Of a DNA stretch of 64,000 nucleotides, positions 35,397 through 43,894 are shown piece by piece; the first letter of the stretch is position 1; each line of letters opens with the position of its first letter. The notes under the pieces are model-generated. The model saw only the letters and a list, made by a program, of their open reading frames with translations, did no database searches and was not told the origin of the DNA. Origin of the DNA: CAZROT01 sp964601895 (GTDB lineage: Bacteria; Pseudomonadota; Gammaproteobacteria; Enterobacterales; Enterobacteriaceae). Position numbers and translations under genes: made by a program. The stretch is from positions 1 to 64,000 of the forward strand of contig CAZROT010000010.1 in NCBI GenBank assembly GCA_964601895.1, read 5' to 3'.

Positions 35397-36041
35397 TCAG
35401 GCCCCCATCAGCCGGACAATCTGCTCCTTGAAGATAAGACCGAGGGCGGCTGCAACAATAAACCATTGCAATCGTTCAAATTTTATTTCCAGTCTGTCAA
35501 AACGCCTGTCGATTTGTTCAAATTTTTTATCAATCTGTATAAATTTTTCATCAATCTGTTCAAAGCGCCAGGTTATCTCTTTGCGTAGATCGGTTATCTC
35601 AGCAGATAGATCTTTGCGTACACTGACAGTTTCAGCAGACAGGTCTTTACGTGAACAGGCGATTTCAGCAGACAGGTCCTTGTGTACATTGGCGATTTCA
35701 GCATCTGTTTTTTCAAAACGTTCTGCCATCTCTTTACGCACGCCAGTTATCTCAGCAGACAGGTCCTTGTGTACACTGGCGATTTCAGCATCTGTTTTTT
35801 CGAAACGTTCTGTCATCTCTTTACGTACGCCAGTTATCTCAGCAGACAGGTCCTTGCGTACACTGGCGATTTCAGCAGACAGGTTTTTGTGTCCATCATT
35901 AAGGTCACGTGCTGTCGCGACATCCACTGCTTCATGAGATGCACGTACTTCGTCAGAGAATGCTTCTGCCTGCTGGGGCGGTATACCGGCCTGCTGCAGG
36001 GTTTTAACGAATTTCAGTGTATCAAAGGCAGGTTGTGCCAT
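35397..36041 (-). CDS. Coiled-coil repeat protein with C-terminal membrane anchor (CCDC90/DUF1640-like) 2
   Basis: A 214-residue protein from ATG 36041 (MAQPAFDTLKFVKTLQQAGI), chosen because the paralogue at 22903 aligns from the same residue and AGGG precedes it; an ATG 27 bases upstream is also in frame. Head, coiled coil and anchor follow in the same order as in the paralogue. The coil has IASVRKDLSAE-type 11-residue units and a longer 29-residue unit repeated twice (TDAEIASVHKDLSAEITGVR..), an 87-bp DNA repeat near 35701-35875. The C-terminal LQWFIVAAALGLIFKEQIV is nearly identical to that of the paralogue. Likely a membrane-bound coil; function unknown. Confidence 0.8.
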   Translation of the reverse strand: MAQPAFDTLKFVKTLQQAGIPPQQAEAFSDEVRASHEAVDVATARDLNDGHKNLSAEIASVRKDLSAEITGVRKEMTERFEKTDAEIASVHKDLSAEITGVRKEMAERFEKTDAEIANVHKDLSAEIACSRKDLSAETVSVRKDLSAEITDLRKEITWRFEQIDEKFIQIDKKFEQIDRRFDRLEIKFERLQWFIVAAALGLIFKEQIVRLMGA

Positions 36042-36193
36042 TGCTTTTTTCCCTGGTCGTTGAACCAAAATGAAGTTGATGAACGTCTGTACTCTTACGA
36101 TGATACCTGAATTTTACAACCTGACAGTGCAAAATGTGTGACACCAGGTTATCGGTAGATATCCTGTCTTCTCCAGCCTGGCCGGCCAGACTG

Positions 36194-37591
36194 TCAGCCG
36201 ACACAGTGCCTTGCAGTGCGCGCCGCAAATAACGTCTGATGCAGCCCCTGGACGAGATCTGTTATTGTGTCCGTACGTAACACGGCTATCAGACTGAGGC
36301 CATTTTGCGCATGGCAGATGAATTCCACTGCCTGGTCATGCAGATGCTGATGGAAATGATCGCAGTGTAGTCTGTTTGCACACACTCCTGATCCCACCAG
36401 TGCCAGCATTGCCAGATCGTCATGCAGGGACAGGCTGTCTTCAGGTAGTGCCATTGCTTGCAGTATATCCCATGCACTGTTAACCACTTCAGCGGTATAG
36501 CATAGCTGCATCAGACGACGGTCAGCATGAATACCGACTGCTAATGGTTTGAGCTGCGTACTTTCCAGAAACTGCTCCAGTGTATTATACCGTAGTGAAA
36601 AATCAGCATCTCTGGCGATACGCAGTTCAATCATACAGACATTCTCATGCCCGGTGACTATCCTTGCACCACTGCCTGATGTCCGCAGCCGTTCAATGCG
36701 GGTAGATCCCTGCTCTGGTTGATAGCTGCAACGTAACTGCAGGTCGATGTTACTGGCGGCAACGGGCTGCAAGGTTCTGCTGTGTAGTACCGGCGCGGAT
36801 AGTCTTGCCAGCTCACTGGCTTCATCCAGACGCAGTTCCGGCAACAGAAAAGCGTCTTTTACCTTGCGCGGATCTGCGCTGTAAACACCGGCGACATCGC
36901 TCCAGAGTGTTACCCGTTGTGCATCGGCCAGTACCCCAATCTGAGTGGCAGAATAATCACTCCCATTACGTCCCAGCAGCACGGTTTCTCCGGCATCATT
37001 AGCGGCAATAAATCCGGTTACTACGACACGCCGGTGACTCTGCGTTGCCATCAGTTTTTGTAACAGCGGGCGTGAACTTACAGCGTCAATCTGCGGCTGA
37101 GCAGTACGCTCAACCCGTAAAAAATGCCGTGCATCCAGCCAGTCGGCAGCAATATCCATGCTGTTTAACAACGCAGCCATTAAGCGTGCTGACCATATTT
37201 CCCCATGTCCCACCACTTCAGCATAGGCAGTTTCATTGATGCTGCCCTGCAGCACTACACAAAGCTGTTCCAGCTCCTGCAGCAGGTGAGTAGCAGGTAA
37301 CTGTGCCAATTCAGGGGGCAATAAATCATAAATCAGTTGATGTTGATAATGATACAGGCGTTGTTTTACCTGATGCGCTGCAGCACTGTCTGTCTGACTG
37401 AGGGTCAACCAGTGAATCAATTGATTGGTGGTATTTCCTGCCGCCGACACCACCATGATGTCTCCAGGCTGGCTGTGATTCACCATAATGTCTGCTGCCT
37501 GCCGCCAGGCTTTTACATCGGCAAGACTGCTACCGCCAAATTTATGCAGTTGCCGGCCGCGTACTATTTCTGCGGCTTTTAGTCCGTTCAT
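36194..37591 (-). CDS. metL: Aspartokinase half of MetL; homoserine dehydrogenase domain missing
   Basis: A 465-residue protein from ATG 37591. It follows E. coli MetL closely over the kinase half: GRQLHKFGGSSLADVK, VVSAAGNTTNQLIHWL, AEVVGHGEIWSARLM, LLGRNGSDYSATQIG, SDVAGVYSADPRKVKDA, and the linker to GLHQTLFAARTARH. MetL is normally about 810 residues; here the frame stops where the homoserine dehydrogenase Rossmann motif should begin, and I see no remnant in the 150 bases downstream. The kinase makes aspartyl phosphate for lysine, diaminopimelate, threonine and methionine. It may still work alone. The usual metB partner is absent; upstream is ubiI. Confidence 0.9.
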   Translation of the reverse strand: MNGLKAAEIVRGRQLHKFGGSSLADVKAWRQAADIMVNHSQPGDIMVVSAAGNTTNQLIHWLTLSQTDSAAAHQVKQRLYHYQHQLIYDLLPPELAQLPATHLLQELEQLCVVLQGSINETAYAEVVGHGEIWSARLMAALLNSMDIAADWLDARHFLRVERTAQPQIDAVSSRPLLQKLMATQSHRRVVVTGFIAANDAGETVLLGRNGSDYSATQIGVLADAQRVTLWSDVAGVYSADPRKVKDAFLLPELRLDEASELARLSAPVLHSRTLQPVAASNIDLQLRCSYQPEQGSTRIERLRTSGSGARIVTGHENVCMIELRIARDADFSLRYNTLEQFLESTQLKPLAVGIHADRRLMQLCYTAEVVNSAWDILQAMALPEDSLSLHDDLAMLALVGSGVCANRLHCDHFHQHLHDQAVEFICHAQNGLSLIAVLRTDTITDLVQGLHQTLFAARTARHCVG

Positions 37592-37726
37592 TGTTATCTT
37601 ATTAACCTCATCGGCAAAGTATTGTCAGCCGGTAGTCACAGCGCCGTAGTGTTATGCGCTCAACTACATCTATTCATCAGACTTATTGCGACACTCTACT
37701 GCAGTATGCCGGCAACAACCAAACGG

Positions 37727-38938
37727 TCAGGTTAACCATGAAGGTAAATCATTCAACCCCATGGCCTGGTGCAGTATTCTGGATTTGAGACCAGGCAGGC
37801 GGTCAGTCAGCACCAGCCCAAGACTACGCAGGCCTGTTTTCAGCGGATGATAACCGCGAAATAACTCCCGAAAGCCCTGCATTCCTCCCAGCATCAGTGC
37901 TGCACGCTGTTTACGTCGACGTTCAAAGCGACGCAGATAGAGATATTGACCGATATCCCTGCCATGCTGTTGCAGATAGTGTAGCGTGCTTAGCAGTTCA
38001 GCAACATCCATAAATCCAAGATTCAGGCCTTGACCCGCCAGAGGATGCACGGTATGTGCAGCATCACCCACCAATGCCAGGCGATGAGCAGCAAAACTAC
38101 GGGCATAGCGGGCGACCAGTGGAAAAGTCTGTCGCTCACTTTCCACATAACAGAGTCCATGGCGCATATCGGCGCTGATAGCCAGCTGGTGATTAAACTG
38201 GTCATCCGGTAGTTGCGCAAGGCGCAGGGCTTCCTGTGGCGGTAATGACCAGACAATAGAGCACAAATGTGCCTGATTAAAGGGTAAAAATGCCAGGATG
38301 CCGTCATGATAAAAAACCTGGCGCGCCATCCCATCGTGGGGCTTTTCAGTGCGCACCGTGGCCACCAGTGCATGCTGCTCATAATCCCAGAAGGTTAATG
38401 GAATATCTGCATGTTGTCGTAACCAGGAATCTGCACCATCGGCACCCACCACCAGGCGTGCACTGAGCAGGCGCTCATCGTTTAAGGTAATAAAAGCCGC
38501 ATTTTCACCGATAGCCAGATGTTTCAGTTTCGCTGGTGCCAGTAGTGTTACGTTTGTCAGATTTGCTGCCTGCCGCCACAGGGCCTGATGAATGACCTTA
38601 TTTTCCACCAGGCATCCAAGGTGGCTGAAGCCGTAGTCTTCGGCAACAAAGGTGATACGGCCAAAGCTATCGCGGTCGCATACTTCCATTGCCTGCCAGG
38701 TACTGACACGTACGTCACGAATAGCCTCCCAGACACCAAGATGCTGTAACAAACGTTCACTGGCGGCATTAATGGCAGAAACCCGTAATGAAAACGGACT
38801 GTCGCAGGCAGGCGCAGACGCAATCTCGACAGGCTGTTGCTCGACAACCGCAATTTTTAGCCCGCAGCCTTTAAGTCCACAGGCCAGCGCCAGCCCCACC
38901 ATACCGCCGCCGACAATGACTACATCAAATGATTGCAT
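37727..38938 (-). CDS. ubiI: UbiI, 2-octaprenylphenol hydroxylase (FAD monooxygenase)
   Basis: A 403-residue flavoprotein (formerly VisC). It has the FAD-binding GGGMVGLALACGL motif, the DG segment LVVGADGADSWLR and the second FAD motif ALVGDAAHTVHPLAGQGLNL. It hydroxylates C5 of the ubiquinone ring precursor. It lies 22 bases after ubiH on the same strand, as in the pepP-ubiH-ubiI operon of enterobacteria. Length is normal and no damage is seen. Confidence 0.95.
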   Translation of the reverse strand: MQSFDVVIVGGGMVGLALACGLKGCGLKIAVVEQQPVEIASAPACDSPFSLRVSAINAASERLLQHLGVWEAIRDVRVSTWQAMEVCDRDSFGRITFVAEDYGFSHLGCLVENKVIHQALWRQAANLTNVTLLAPAKLKHLAIGENAAFITLNDERLLSARLVVGADGADSWLRQHADIPLTFWDYEQHALVATVRTEKPHDGMARQVFYHDGILAFLPFNQAHLCSIVWSLPPQEALRLAQLPDDQFNHQLAISADMRHGLCYVESERQTFPLVARYARSFAAHRLALVGDAAHTVHPLAGQGLNLGFMDVAELLSTLHYLQQHGRDIGQYLYLRRFERRRKQRAALMLGGMQGFRELFRGYHPLKTGLRSLGLVLTDRLPGLKSRILHQAMGLNDLPSWLT

Positions 38939-38960
38939 ACTGCAGACACCTCTTTATGTT

Positions 38961-40151
38961 TCATGGCCGTGATTTACCGCTGACCCATCCAAGTGTGCGC
39001 CGCGCAAGCAGGTAGCGCATAACCGGTAAATGCTCCATCAGCATTAGCGCAATATTCCTTCCTGCCACCAGTGGCTGATAATTACTGGTAAATAAATCAA
39101 TCAGTCCATCAGTGATACTGAGGGTCATTGCCTGATCGTGACGGCGGCGTGTCTGATAACGATCAAGTACTGACCATGAACCTGAATCTGTACCTGCCTG
39201 TGCTGCTTTTGTCAGTATTTCAGCGAGGGCGACGCTATCTCTTAGCGCGAGGTTGAATCCCTGACCGGCTATCGGATGTAGTGTCTGGGCCGCATTACCG
39301 ACCAGTGCCAGACGATGGCTGATATGTGTTGATGCCCGAAATGAGCGTAATGGGTAACTGTGACGCCTGCCTGCCTGTACTATTCTGCCAAGGCGCCAGC
39401 CAAATGCCTGCTGCAATTGCTGTAAAAAATTGCGGTCATCCCAGGAAATGACTGTCTGATGGTCTGCCTGTCTGTGGCACCACACCAGGAAGCTGCTTCC
39501 CTGAGGACCTGGCAGCAGCGCCAGTGGACCTGTGTCGGTAAAGCGTTCGAAGGCACATCCTGCAGGATTTTTTTCAGTCATCAGTTGTGCGGTCACCGCA
39601 ATCTGCTGATAATCACGCTGTTCACCACGTATATTACAGGCACTGGCCAGGAATGAAGAGGAGCCGTCGGCAGCAATTAACAGCTCACTTTCCAGTTGTT
39701 CACCTGAATCAAGCTGCACGGTGACATGTTGCTGACTGCGTGTCATACCTGTTACCCGTGCAGGGCAGCATAGACGCACCCCTGCTGCCTTCTTCAGCAG
39801 CGCAAATAACTGCTGTCTGGCATCATGCAGTTCGATGACATAACCCAGTGCGGCAATAGCGTAATCCTGTGCATGTAAATTGACACAGCCAGGATAGCCA
39901 CGATCCGTGACCTGTATGTGCGTTATCGGCGTTGTCTGGTCTGCCAGCGCAGGCCATATGCCGGTACGTATGAGTTGCTGGCAGGTGCCCTGTGACAGTG
40001 CGATAGCACGGGAGTCAACATGCGCATCAGATTGCGTGTCGGGCAGGGCCGTTTCAATGAGTGTAACGGGTATCCTGCCCCGGGCCAGTGAAGAGATAAT
40101 CAGCGCCAGTGTGGCACCTGTCAGTCCTCCTCCTGCAATAATCACGCTCAT
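38961..40151 (-). CDS. ubiH: UbiH, 2-octaprenyl-6-methoxyphenol hydroxylase
   Basis: A 396-residue FAD monooxygenase, paralogue of UbiI, with IIAGGGLTGATLALII at the N-terminus, LLIAADGSSSFLASA, and RLALVGNAAQTLHPIAGQGF. It hydroxylates C1 of the ubiquinone precursor ring. Its start codon overlaps the pepP stop (ATGA at 40148-40151), so the two are translationally coupled. No damage is visible. Confidence 0.95.
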   Translation of the reverse strand: MSVIIAGGGLTGATLALIISSLARGRIPVTLIETALPDTQSDAHVDSRAIALSQGTCQQLIRTGIWPALADQTTPITHIQVTDRGYPGCVNLHAQDYAIAALGYVIELHDARQQLFALLKKAAGVRLCCPARVTGMTRSQQHVTVQLDSGEQLESELLIAADGSSSFLASACNIRGEQRDYQQIAVTAQLMTEKNPAGCAFERFTDTGPLALLPGPQGSSFLVWCHRQADHQTVISWDDRNFLQQLQQAFGWRLGRIVQAGRRHSYPLRSFRASTHISHRLALVGNAAQTLHPIAGQGFNLALRDSVALAEILTKAAQAGTDSGSWSVLDRYQTRRRHDQAMTLSITDGLIDLFTSNYQPLVAGRNIALMLMEHLPVMRYLLARRTLGWVSGKSRP

Positions 40152-41461
40152 GTTGTTTTGCGTGCCATCAATGCTTCAATGGCCTCTGCCTCTTTGGGCA
40201 CCATAGCGGTCAGGTTCCTGTTACCCTGTTCAGTGATAAGCAGATTATCTTCGATGCGGATACCTGTGCCACGCCACTCGGCAGGTACATCAGCATCAGG
40301 CGCAATGTACAAACCGGGCTCCACCGTCAGCACCATTCCCGCTTTGAGTATCCGGCTGCTGTCGGGTAATCCATAATCACCGCTATCGTGCACATCCATA
40401 CCCAGCCAGTGGCTTAATCCGTGCATAAAAAACCGTTTATAAGCCTTTTCTTGCACCAGCTTATCAATATCTCCCTGCAGGATGCCGAGCTTAACCAGAC
40501 CCTGCACCATAATAGCGATAACCTCTTCCTGTACCGCACGGATACTGGTGCCCGGCACTAAGGCTGCAATGGCATGGTTAATCGCTGCCAGCACAATATC
40601 GTAGAGCGCGCGCTGGGCGGGCGTAAATCTGCCATTGACCGGGAAGGTGCGGGTAATATCTGCAGCGTAGCCCTGCCATTCACAACCGGCATCTACCAGC
40701 ACCAGGGTTCCATCGCGTAGTGCTGATGCATTTTCGGTGTAATGCAGGATACAGGCATTTTCCCCGCCTCCCACAATGGTGTTATAGGCAGGAAAGCGCG
40801 CGCCATGGCGGGCAAATTCGTGATGAATTTCGGCTTCCAGTTGAAATTCACACATCCCGGAACGGCACTGTTGCATTGCGCGGGTGTGTGCCATGACGCT
40901 GATTTCAGCGGCGCGTTCCATTACGGCAATTTCCTGTGGCGATTTGAACAGGCGCATTTCAGCAAGCCACGGTCGCCAGTCTGTCAGTGTTGCCGGTGCC
41001 CGTAAATTTTTTCTCGCGCCATTGCGTAGTTTGTTCAGAGCTGCAAATAGCACGCTGTCAGCCAGGGCATACTCACCTGTGGCGTGATAAATCACGTTCA
41101 GACCGTTTAGCAGGACCGGTAACTGTTTTTCCAGGTCATCAATGGGTAGGGCTTCATCAACCCCCAGTGTTTGGGGCGCAGACGCCTGACCCAGGCGACG
41201 ACCAGACCAGATTTCTGCACTGGCGTCTTTCGCCTGATTGAATAAAATACAGCGCTGGCTGTCATCCTGCTTTATCAGCAATAATACGCATTGTGGTTCG
41301 TTAAAACCGGTCAGCCAGCTAAAATTGCTGTTCTGACGATACGGATAGCAGGAGTCGGCATTACGCTCTACCTGAGGGGCAGCAAAAAAAATTGCGGCAC
41401 TGGCCGGAAGCATTCTGGCCAGAAGTGCGCTACGGCGCTGACTGTATTCCTGTAGAATCAT
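40148..41461 (-). CDS. pepP: Xaa-Pro aminopeptidase (aminopeptidase P II)
   Basis: A 437-residue metallopeptidase with the pita-bread catalytic half: VDAGCEWQGYAADITRTFPV gives the two metal-binding Asp, HGLSHWLGMDVHD the His, VEPGLYI and IRIEDNLL the two Glu. It removes N-terminal residues in front of proline. In enterobacteria ygfB normally precedes pepP; here it is missing and pepP faces zapA directly across 205 bases. Confidence 0.95.
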   Translation of the reverse strand: MILQEYSQRRSALLARMLPASAAIFFAAPQVERNADSCYPYRQNSNFSWLTGFNEPQCVLLLIKQDDSQRCILFNQAKDASAEIWSGRRLGQASAPQTLGVDEALPIDDLEKQLPVLLNGLNVIYHATGEYALADSVLFAALNKLRNGARKNLRAPATLTDWRPWLAEMRLFKSPQEIAVMERAAEISVMAHTRAMQQCRSGMCEFQLEAEIHHEFARHGARFPAYNTIVGGGENACILHYTENASALRDGTLVLVDAGCEWQGYAADITRTFPVNGRFTPAQRALYDIVLAAINHAIAALVPGTSIRAVQEEVIAIMVQGLVKLGILQGDIDKLVQEKAYKRFFMHGLSHWLGMDVHDSGDYGLPDSSRILKAGMVLTVEPGLYIAPDADVPAEWRGTGIRIEDNLLITEQGNRNLTAMVPKEAEAIEALMARKTT

Positions 41462-41619
41462 GATGTTTCCTGCAGTCTGGTTTTACTCACTGAATAAAAA
41501 TCCATGCTATGCTACCATCAAGCCCAGTCACTGCACCAGAAAGGTAATACCAACAAAATGCCTGTCTGTGTGCATGTTAATTACATTAAAGAAAACAGCC
41601 CCTGTCTGAACAAGAAAGT

Positions 41620-41639
41620 CAGTCATGATGTCATGACTG
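41620..41639. promoter_or_regulatory. Perfect inverted repeat between pepP and zapA
   Basis: CAGTCATGA - TG - TCATGACTG is a perfect 9-bp inverted repeat, 28 bases before zapA. A shorter version, CAGTCATGACTG, stands at 23709-23720 before an orphan gene. It looks like a dimeric regulator site; the protein is unknown. Confidence 0.45.
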
Positions 41640-41666
41640 CATGACATTAAGCAGGAAGATGGAATT

Positions 41667-41996
41667 ATGTCTGCAAAACCCGTAGATATTCAAATTTTTG
41701 GTCGTTCATTAAAAATAAACTGTCCATTAGAACAACAAGATGCGTTAAATATGGCTGCTGAAGACCTCGAGAAGCGGTTGCAGGCTCTTAAATTTCGCAC
41801 TAAAGTTACCAATACCGAGCAGTTAGTTTTTATTGCCGCGTTGAATGTTTGTTATGAACTTGCGCAGGAAAAGTCGAAAACCGATGAGTATGCAGCAAAT
41901 ATGGAACAACGTATCCGCATGCTGCAAAAAACGATTGAGCAGGCTTTGCGGGAGCAAAATCTGATCTCTGAACGCCAGAGTACGCAATTTGAATGA
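41667..41996 (+). CDS. zapA: ZapA, cell division protein (FtsZ-ring associated)
   Basis: A 109-residue protein, the length of E. coli ZapA. The N-terminal part (VDIQIFGRSLKINCPLEQQD, LNMAAEDLEKRLQALK) is the FtsZ-binding globular domain; the rest is a coiled coil for dimer and tetramer formation. ZapA bundles FtsZ filaments at the division site. The order zapA-ssrS-fau is the conserved enterobacterial one. Confidence 0.95.
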   Translation: MSAKPVDIQIFGRSLKINCPLEQQDALNMAAEDLEKRLQALKFRTKVTNTEQLVFIAALNVCYELAQEKSKTDEYAANMEQRIRMLQKTIEQALREQNLISERQSTQFE

Positions 41997-42070
41997 TGGT
42001 GTTCTGCTTCAGATAGTTATCCGTAAAGACTGTTGAATGACAGGGATAGCTTTTGTTAACTCCATAAAAA

Positions 42071-42254
42071 ATTTCTCTGGGATGTTTGTCAGTGGGCCAA
42101 TCCCCCTGAGCCGATATTGTTTATCACAGAATGTGGCGTTTCGTAGTCCGGTGTGCATGCTCGGCGAGCCGAGAAGCCTGAAGGGTGCGATGCCGCGTTC
42201 ACCTTGAACCTAGGGTTCAAGGGTTTATAACCTGCGACGGCATCCTGGAGCCCT
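42071..42254 (+). ncRNA. ssrS: 6S RNA
   Basis: About 184 bases match 6S RNA in order: ATTTCTCTGGGATGTT at the 5' end, CCCCTGAGCCGATATT, GAATGTGGCG, GCATGCTCGGCGAGCCGAGA, TTCACCTTGAACCTAGGGTT and the closing GCATCCTGGAG. The terminal arms pair and the large central bubble is the one that mimics an open promoter and holds sigma70 RNA polymerase. It lies between zapA and fau, its standard position. End points are good to a few bases. Confidence 0.95.
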
Positions 42255-42282
42255 TTTAAAAGAAAATTTTTCGAGAAAACTG

Positions 42283-42879
42283 ATGCAGATTTCACAGGCT
42301 GTTCTCCTGCGTCAGCATATCAGAAAAACAGTGTGTCAGCGCCGTGCGCTGTTGTCATCCTCACAGCGTGCAGCGTATTCCGACGCGCTTGCCCATCATG
42401 TTATCGAGCATCCACAGATTCAGAAAGCAGAAAGCATTGCCCTGTTCTGCTCTGTTAACGATGAAATCAGTACCCGGCCTGTTATCGAACAGCTCTGGCA
42501 GCAGGACAAGAAACTCTACCTTCCTGCACTACATCCCTTCAGCCGCGGACATCTGTTATTCCTGCGTTACACCAAACACACCATACTGGCAGTCAACCGG
42601 CTGAAAATACCGCAACCGTTGCTAAACGTAACTCAGGTGCTGCCTCTGACCCAACTGGATGTTGTTCTTGTTCCTGTGGTGGCTTTTGATAATGATGGGC
42701 AGCGGCTGGGCATGGGCGCAGGGTTTTATGATCGCACTTTACAGAACTGGCAACAGCAGGGCCCTTATCCCATCGGTCTGGCGTATGATTTTCAGCAGGT
42801 TGATAACTGTCATCCTCAGAACTGGGATGTACCGCTCGGTGCTGTCATTACGCCATCAACAGTGTGGCAGTGGTGTTAA
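42283..42879 (+). CDS. fau: 5-formyltetrahydrofolate cyclo-ligase
   Basis: A 198-residue protein (ygfA/fau). It turns 5-formyltetrahydrofolate into 5,10-methenyltetrahydrofolate with ATP. Visible are RQHIRKTVCQRRALLSSSQR at the N-terminus, and the family signature DVVLVPVVAFDNDGQRLGMG followed by AGFYDRTL. It follows 6S RNA by about 28 bases and is probably made from the 6S read-through transcript, as in E. coli. Confidence 0.95.
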   Translation: MQISQAVLLRQHIRKTVCQRRALLSSSQRAAYSDALAHHVIEHPQIQKAESIALFCSVNDEISTRPVIEQLWQQDKKLYLPALHPFSRGHLLFLRYTKHTILAVNRLKIPQPLLNVTQVLPLTQLDVVLVPVVAFDNDGQRLGMGAGFYDRTLQNWQQQGPYPIGLAYDFQQVDNCHPQNWDVPLGAVITPSTVWQWC

Positions 42880-43104
42880 TAGTAAATAGCTGACAGGCTC
42901 TGCTGACGGTGATAGCTTTTGTGCGATTAGCACCAGGGGATGGACTGACAAAAAACAGCCCCATTTCTGGAGCTGTGCCGGGTGTTGCAACCTGCAACAG
43001 CAATGGCATCAACTGACATACATCACTACTGATGTGCTTATGACCCACAGGCTGCTACCGTTGTTTTTTGCGGAGCTAAACACCCGAATGATGACAGAAA
43101 CTCT

Positions 43105-43635
43105 TTAAACCGCATTTCCTGCTGATAAAGGCGGTTGTCCATGCGCGGCGTTAGCCGCAGTAATAGCACCGAAGAGTAACGCTGGCAGAGCCGTTGCGGT
43201 AGCGCTGCCGATAACACGAACAGGGAACGCAACGATTTGCTCAATAAGGCTGTTATTTTGCGCCAGTAATTCCAGGAATGAGGTATGCTGCACATCAAAA
43301 ACAGATGAGGGATGCTGAACATCAGAAACAATAGAGCACCCTTCCCTCTGCAGCATGGGATTCTGATTGAACAGCTCCAGTATGCTATTTTTTACCTGTA
43401 CGGGTGAATCGACAGCGAATGGAGCTATTTTACTGGCGATATCATCGTACTGCGCAGACTGCATTATTTTCTGCAGGTCCTGCTGCATATCACTCTTAAT
43501 GGACGGCGCAAGCAAGTCCGGGATGTTATTTATTAATGGTGTGTTCGGCAAGACATACTGCTGGCCTGTCAGCCCATCAGCGTTGTCATTTTTTGTCGTT
43601 ACCTGTACATCGGTATTAAGGGTTTTTTCACTCAT
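43105..43635 (-). CDS. Orphan protein, 176 aa, co-regulated with the LQW/RLF cluster
   Basis: Start at ATG 43635, directly after TGGAGGACTAT; a further ATG four codons upstream overlaps that ribosome site. I recognise no domain. The N-terminal half is polar, the middle repeats VQH motifs (SDVQHPSSVFDVQHTS), and the C-terminal third has a hydrophobic, Ala-rich stretch (VIGSATATALPALLFGAITA) that may enter a membrane. Upstream it shares GACC-TTCATT-GGTC with two genes of the modular family at 46-50 kb, 29 bases before the start. It is the last of five minus-strand genes in the cluster, though it lacks the LQW/RLF module. Confidence 0.65.
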   Translation of the reverse strand: MSEKTLNTDVQVTTKNDNADGLTGQQYVLPNTPLINNIPDLLAPSIKSDMQQDLQKIMQSAQYDDIASKIAPFAVDSPVQVKNSILELFNQNPMLQREGCSIVSDVQHPSSVFDVQHTSFLELLAQNNSLIEQIVAFPVRVIGSATATALPALLFGAITAANAAHGQPPLSAGNAV

Positions 43636-43853
43636 ATAGTCCTCCATTACTGTAATTGATTATGACCTTCATTGGTCACTTACAGGCTAGCATCAGTCAC
43701 CTGTCATTCATAGATAAGCTACTTATGAAAAATAGTAACTTAATGTTTACACTCAGGATGGCGGCAGGCTGAGATAAAAATTGCCTCAGCCCGCAGGTTA
43801 ATCCTGAGGGTGCCTGCTGAAGCGACAGATGACAGACCGGCTGTCAATGTGTT

Positions 43854-43879
43854 TTCCCGGGCATTCCACCACCCGGGAA
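43854..43879 (-). repeat. CCCGGG hairpin downstream of modular gene A
   Basis: TTCCCGGG (43854-43861) and CCCGGGAA (43872-43879) form a perfect 8-bp stem 16 bases after the stop of gene A. No T run follows on the minus strand. Similar CCCGGG hairpins follow genes B and C, so it is a cluster-wide 3' element. Confidence 0.7.
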
Positions 43880-43894
43880 TGATAGTCTCTGTCT

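Noticed and set aside
35305..35937. 210-residue plus frame with repeats
   Set aside because: Same reason: antisense of the second coiled-coil gene.
36068..36193. Frameshifted homoserine dehydrogenase remnant after metL
   Set aside because: All three minus frames were read and show no GxGxxG or other dehydrogenase sequence.
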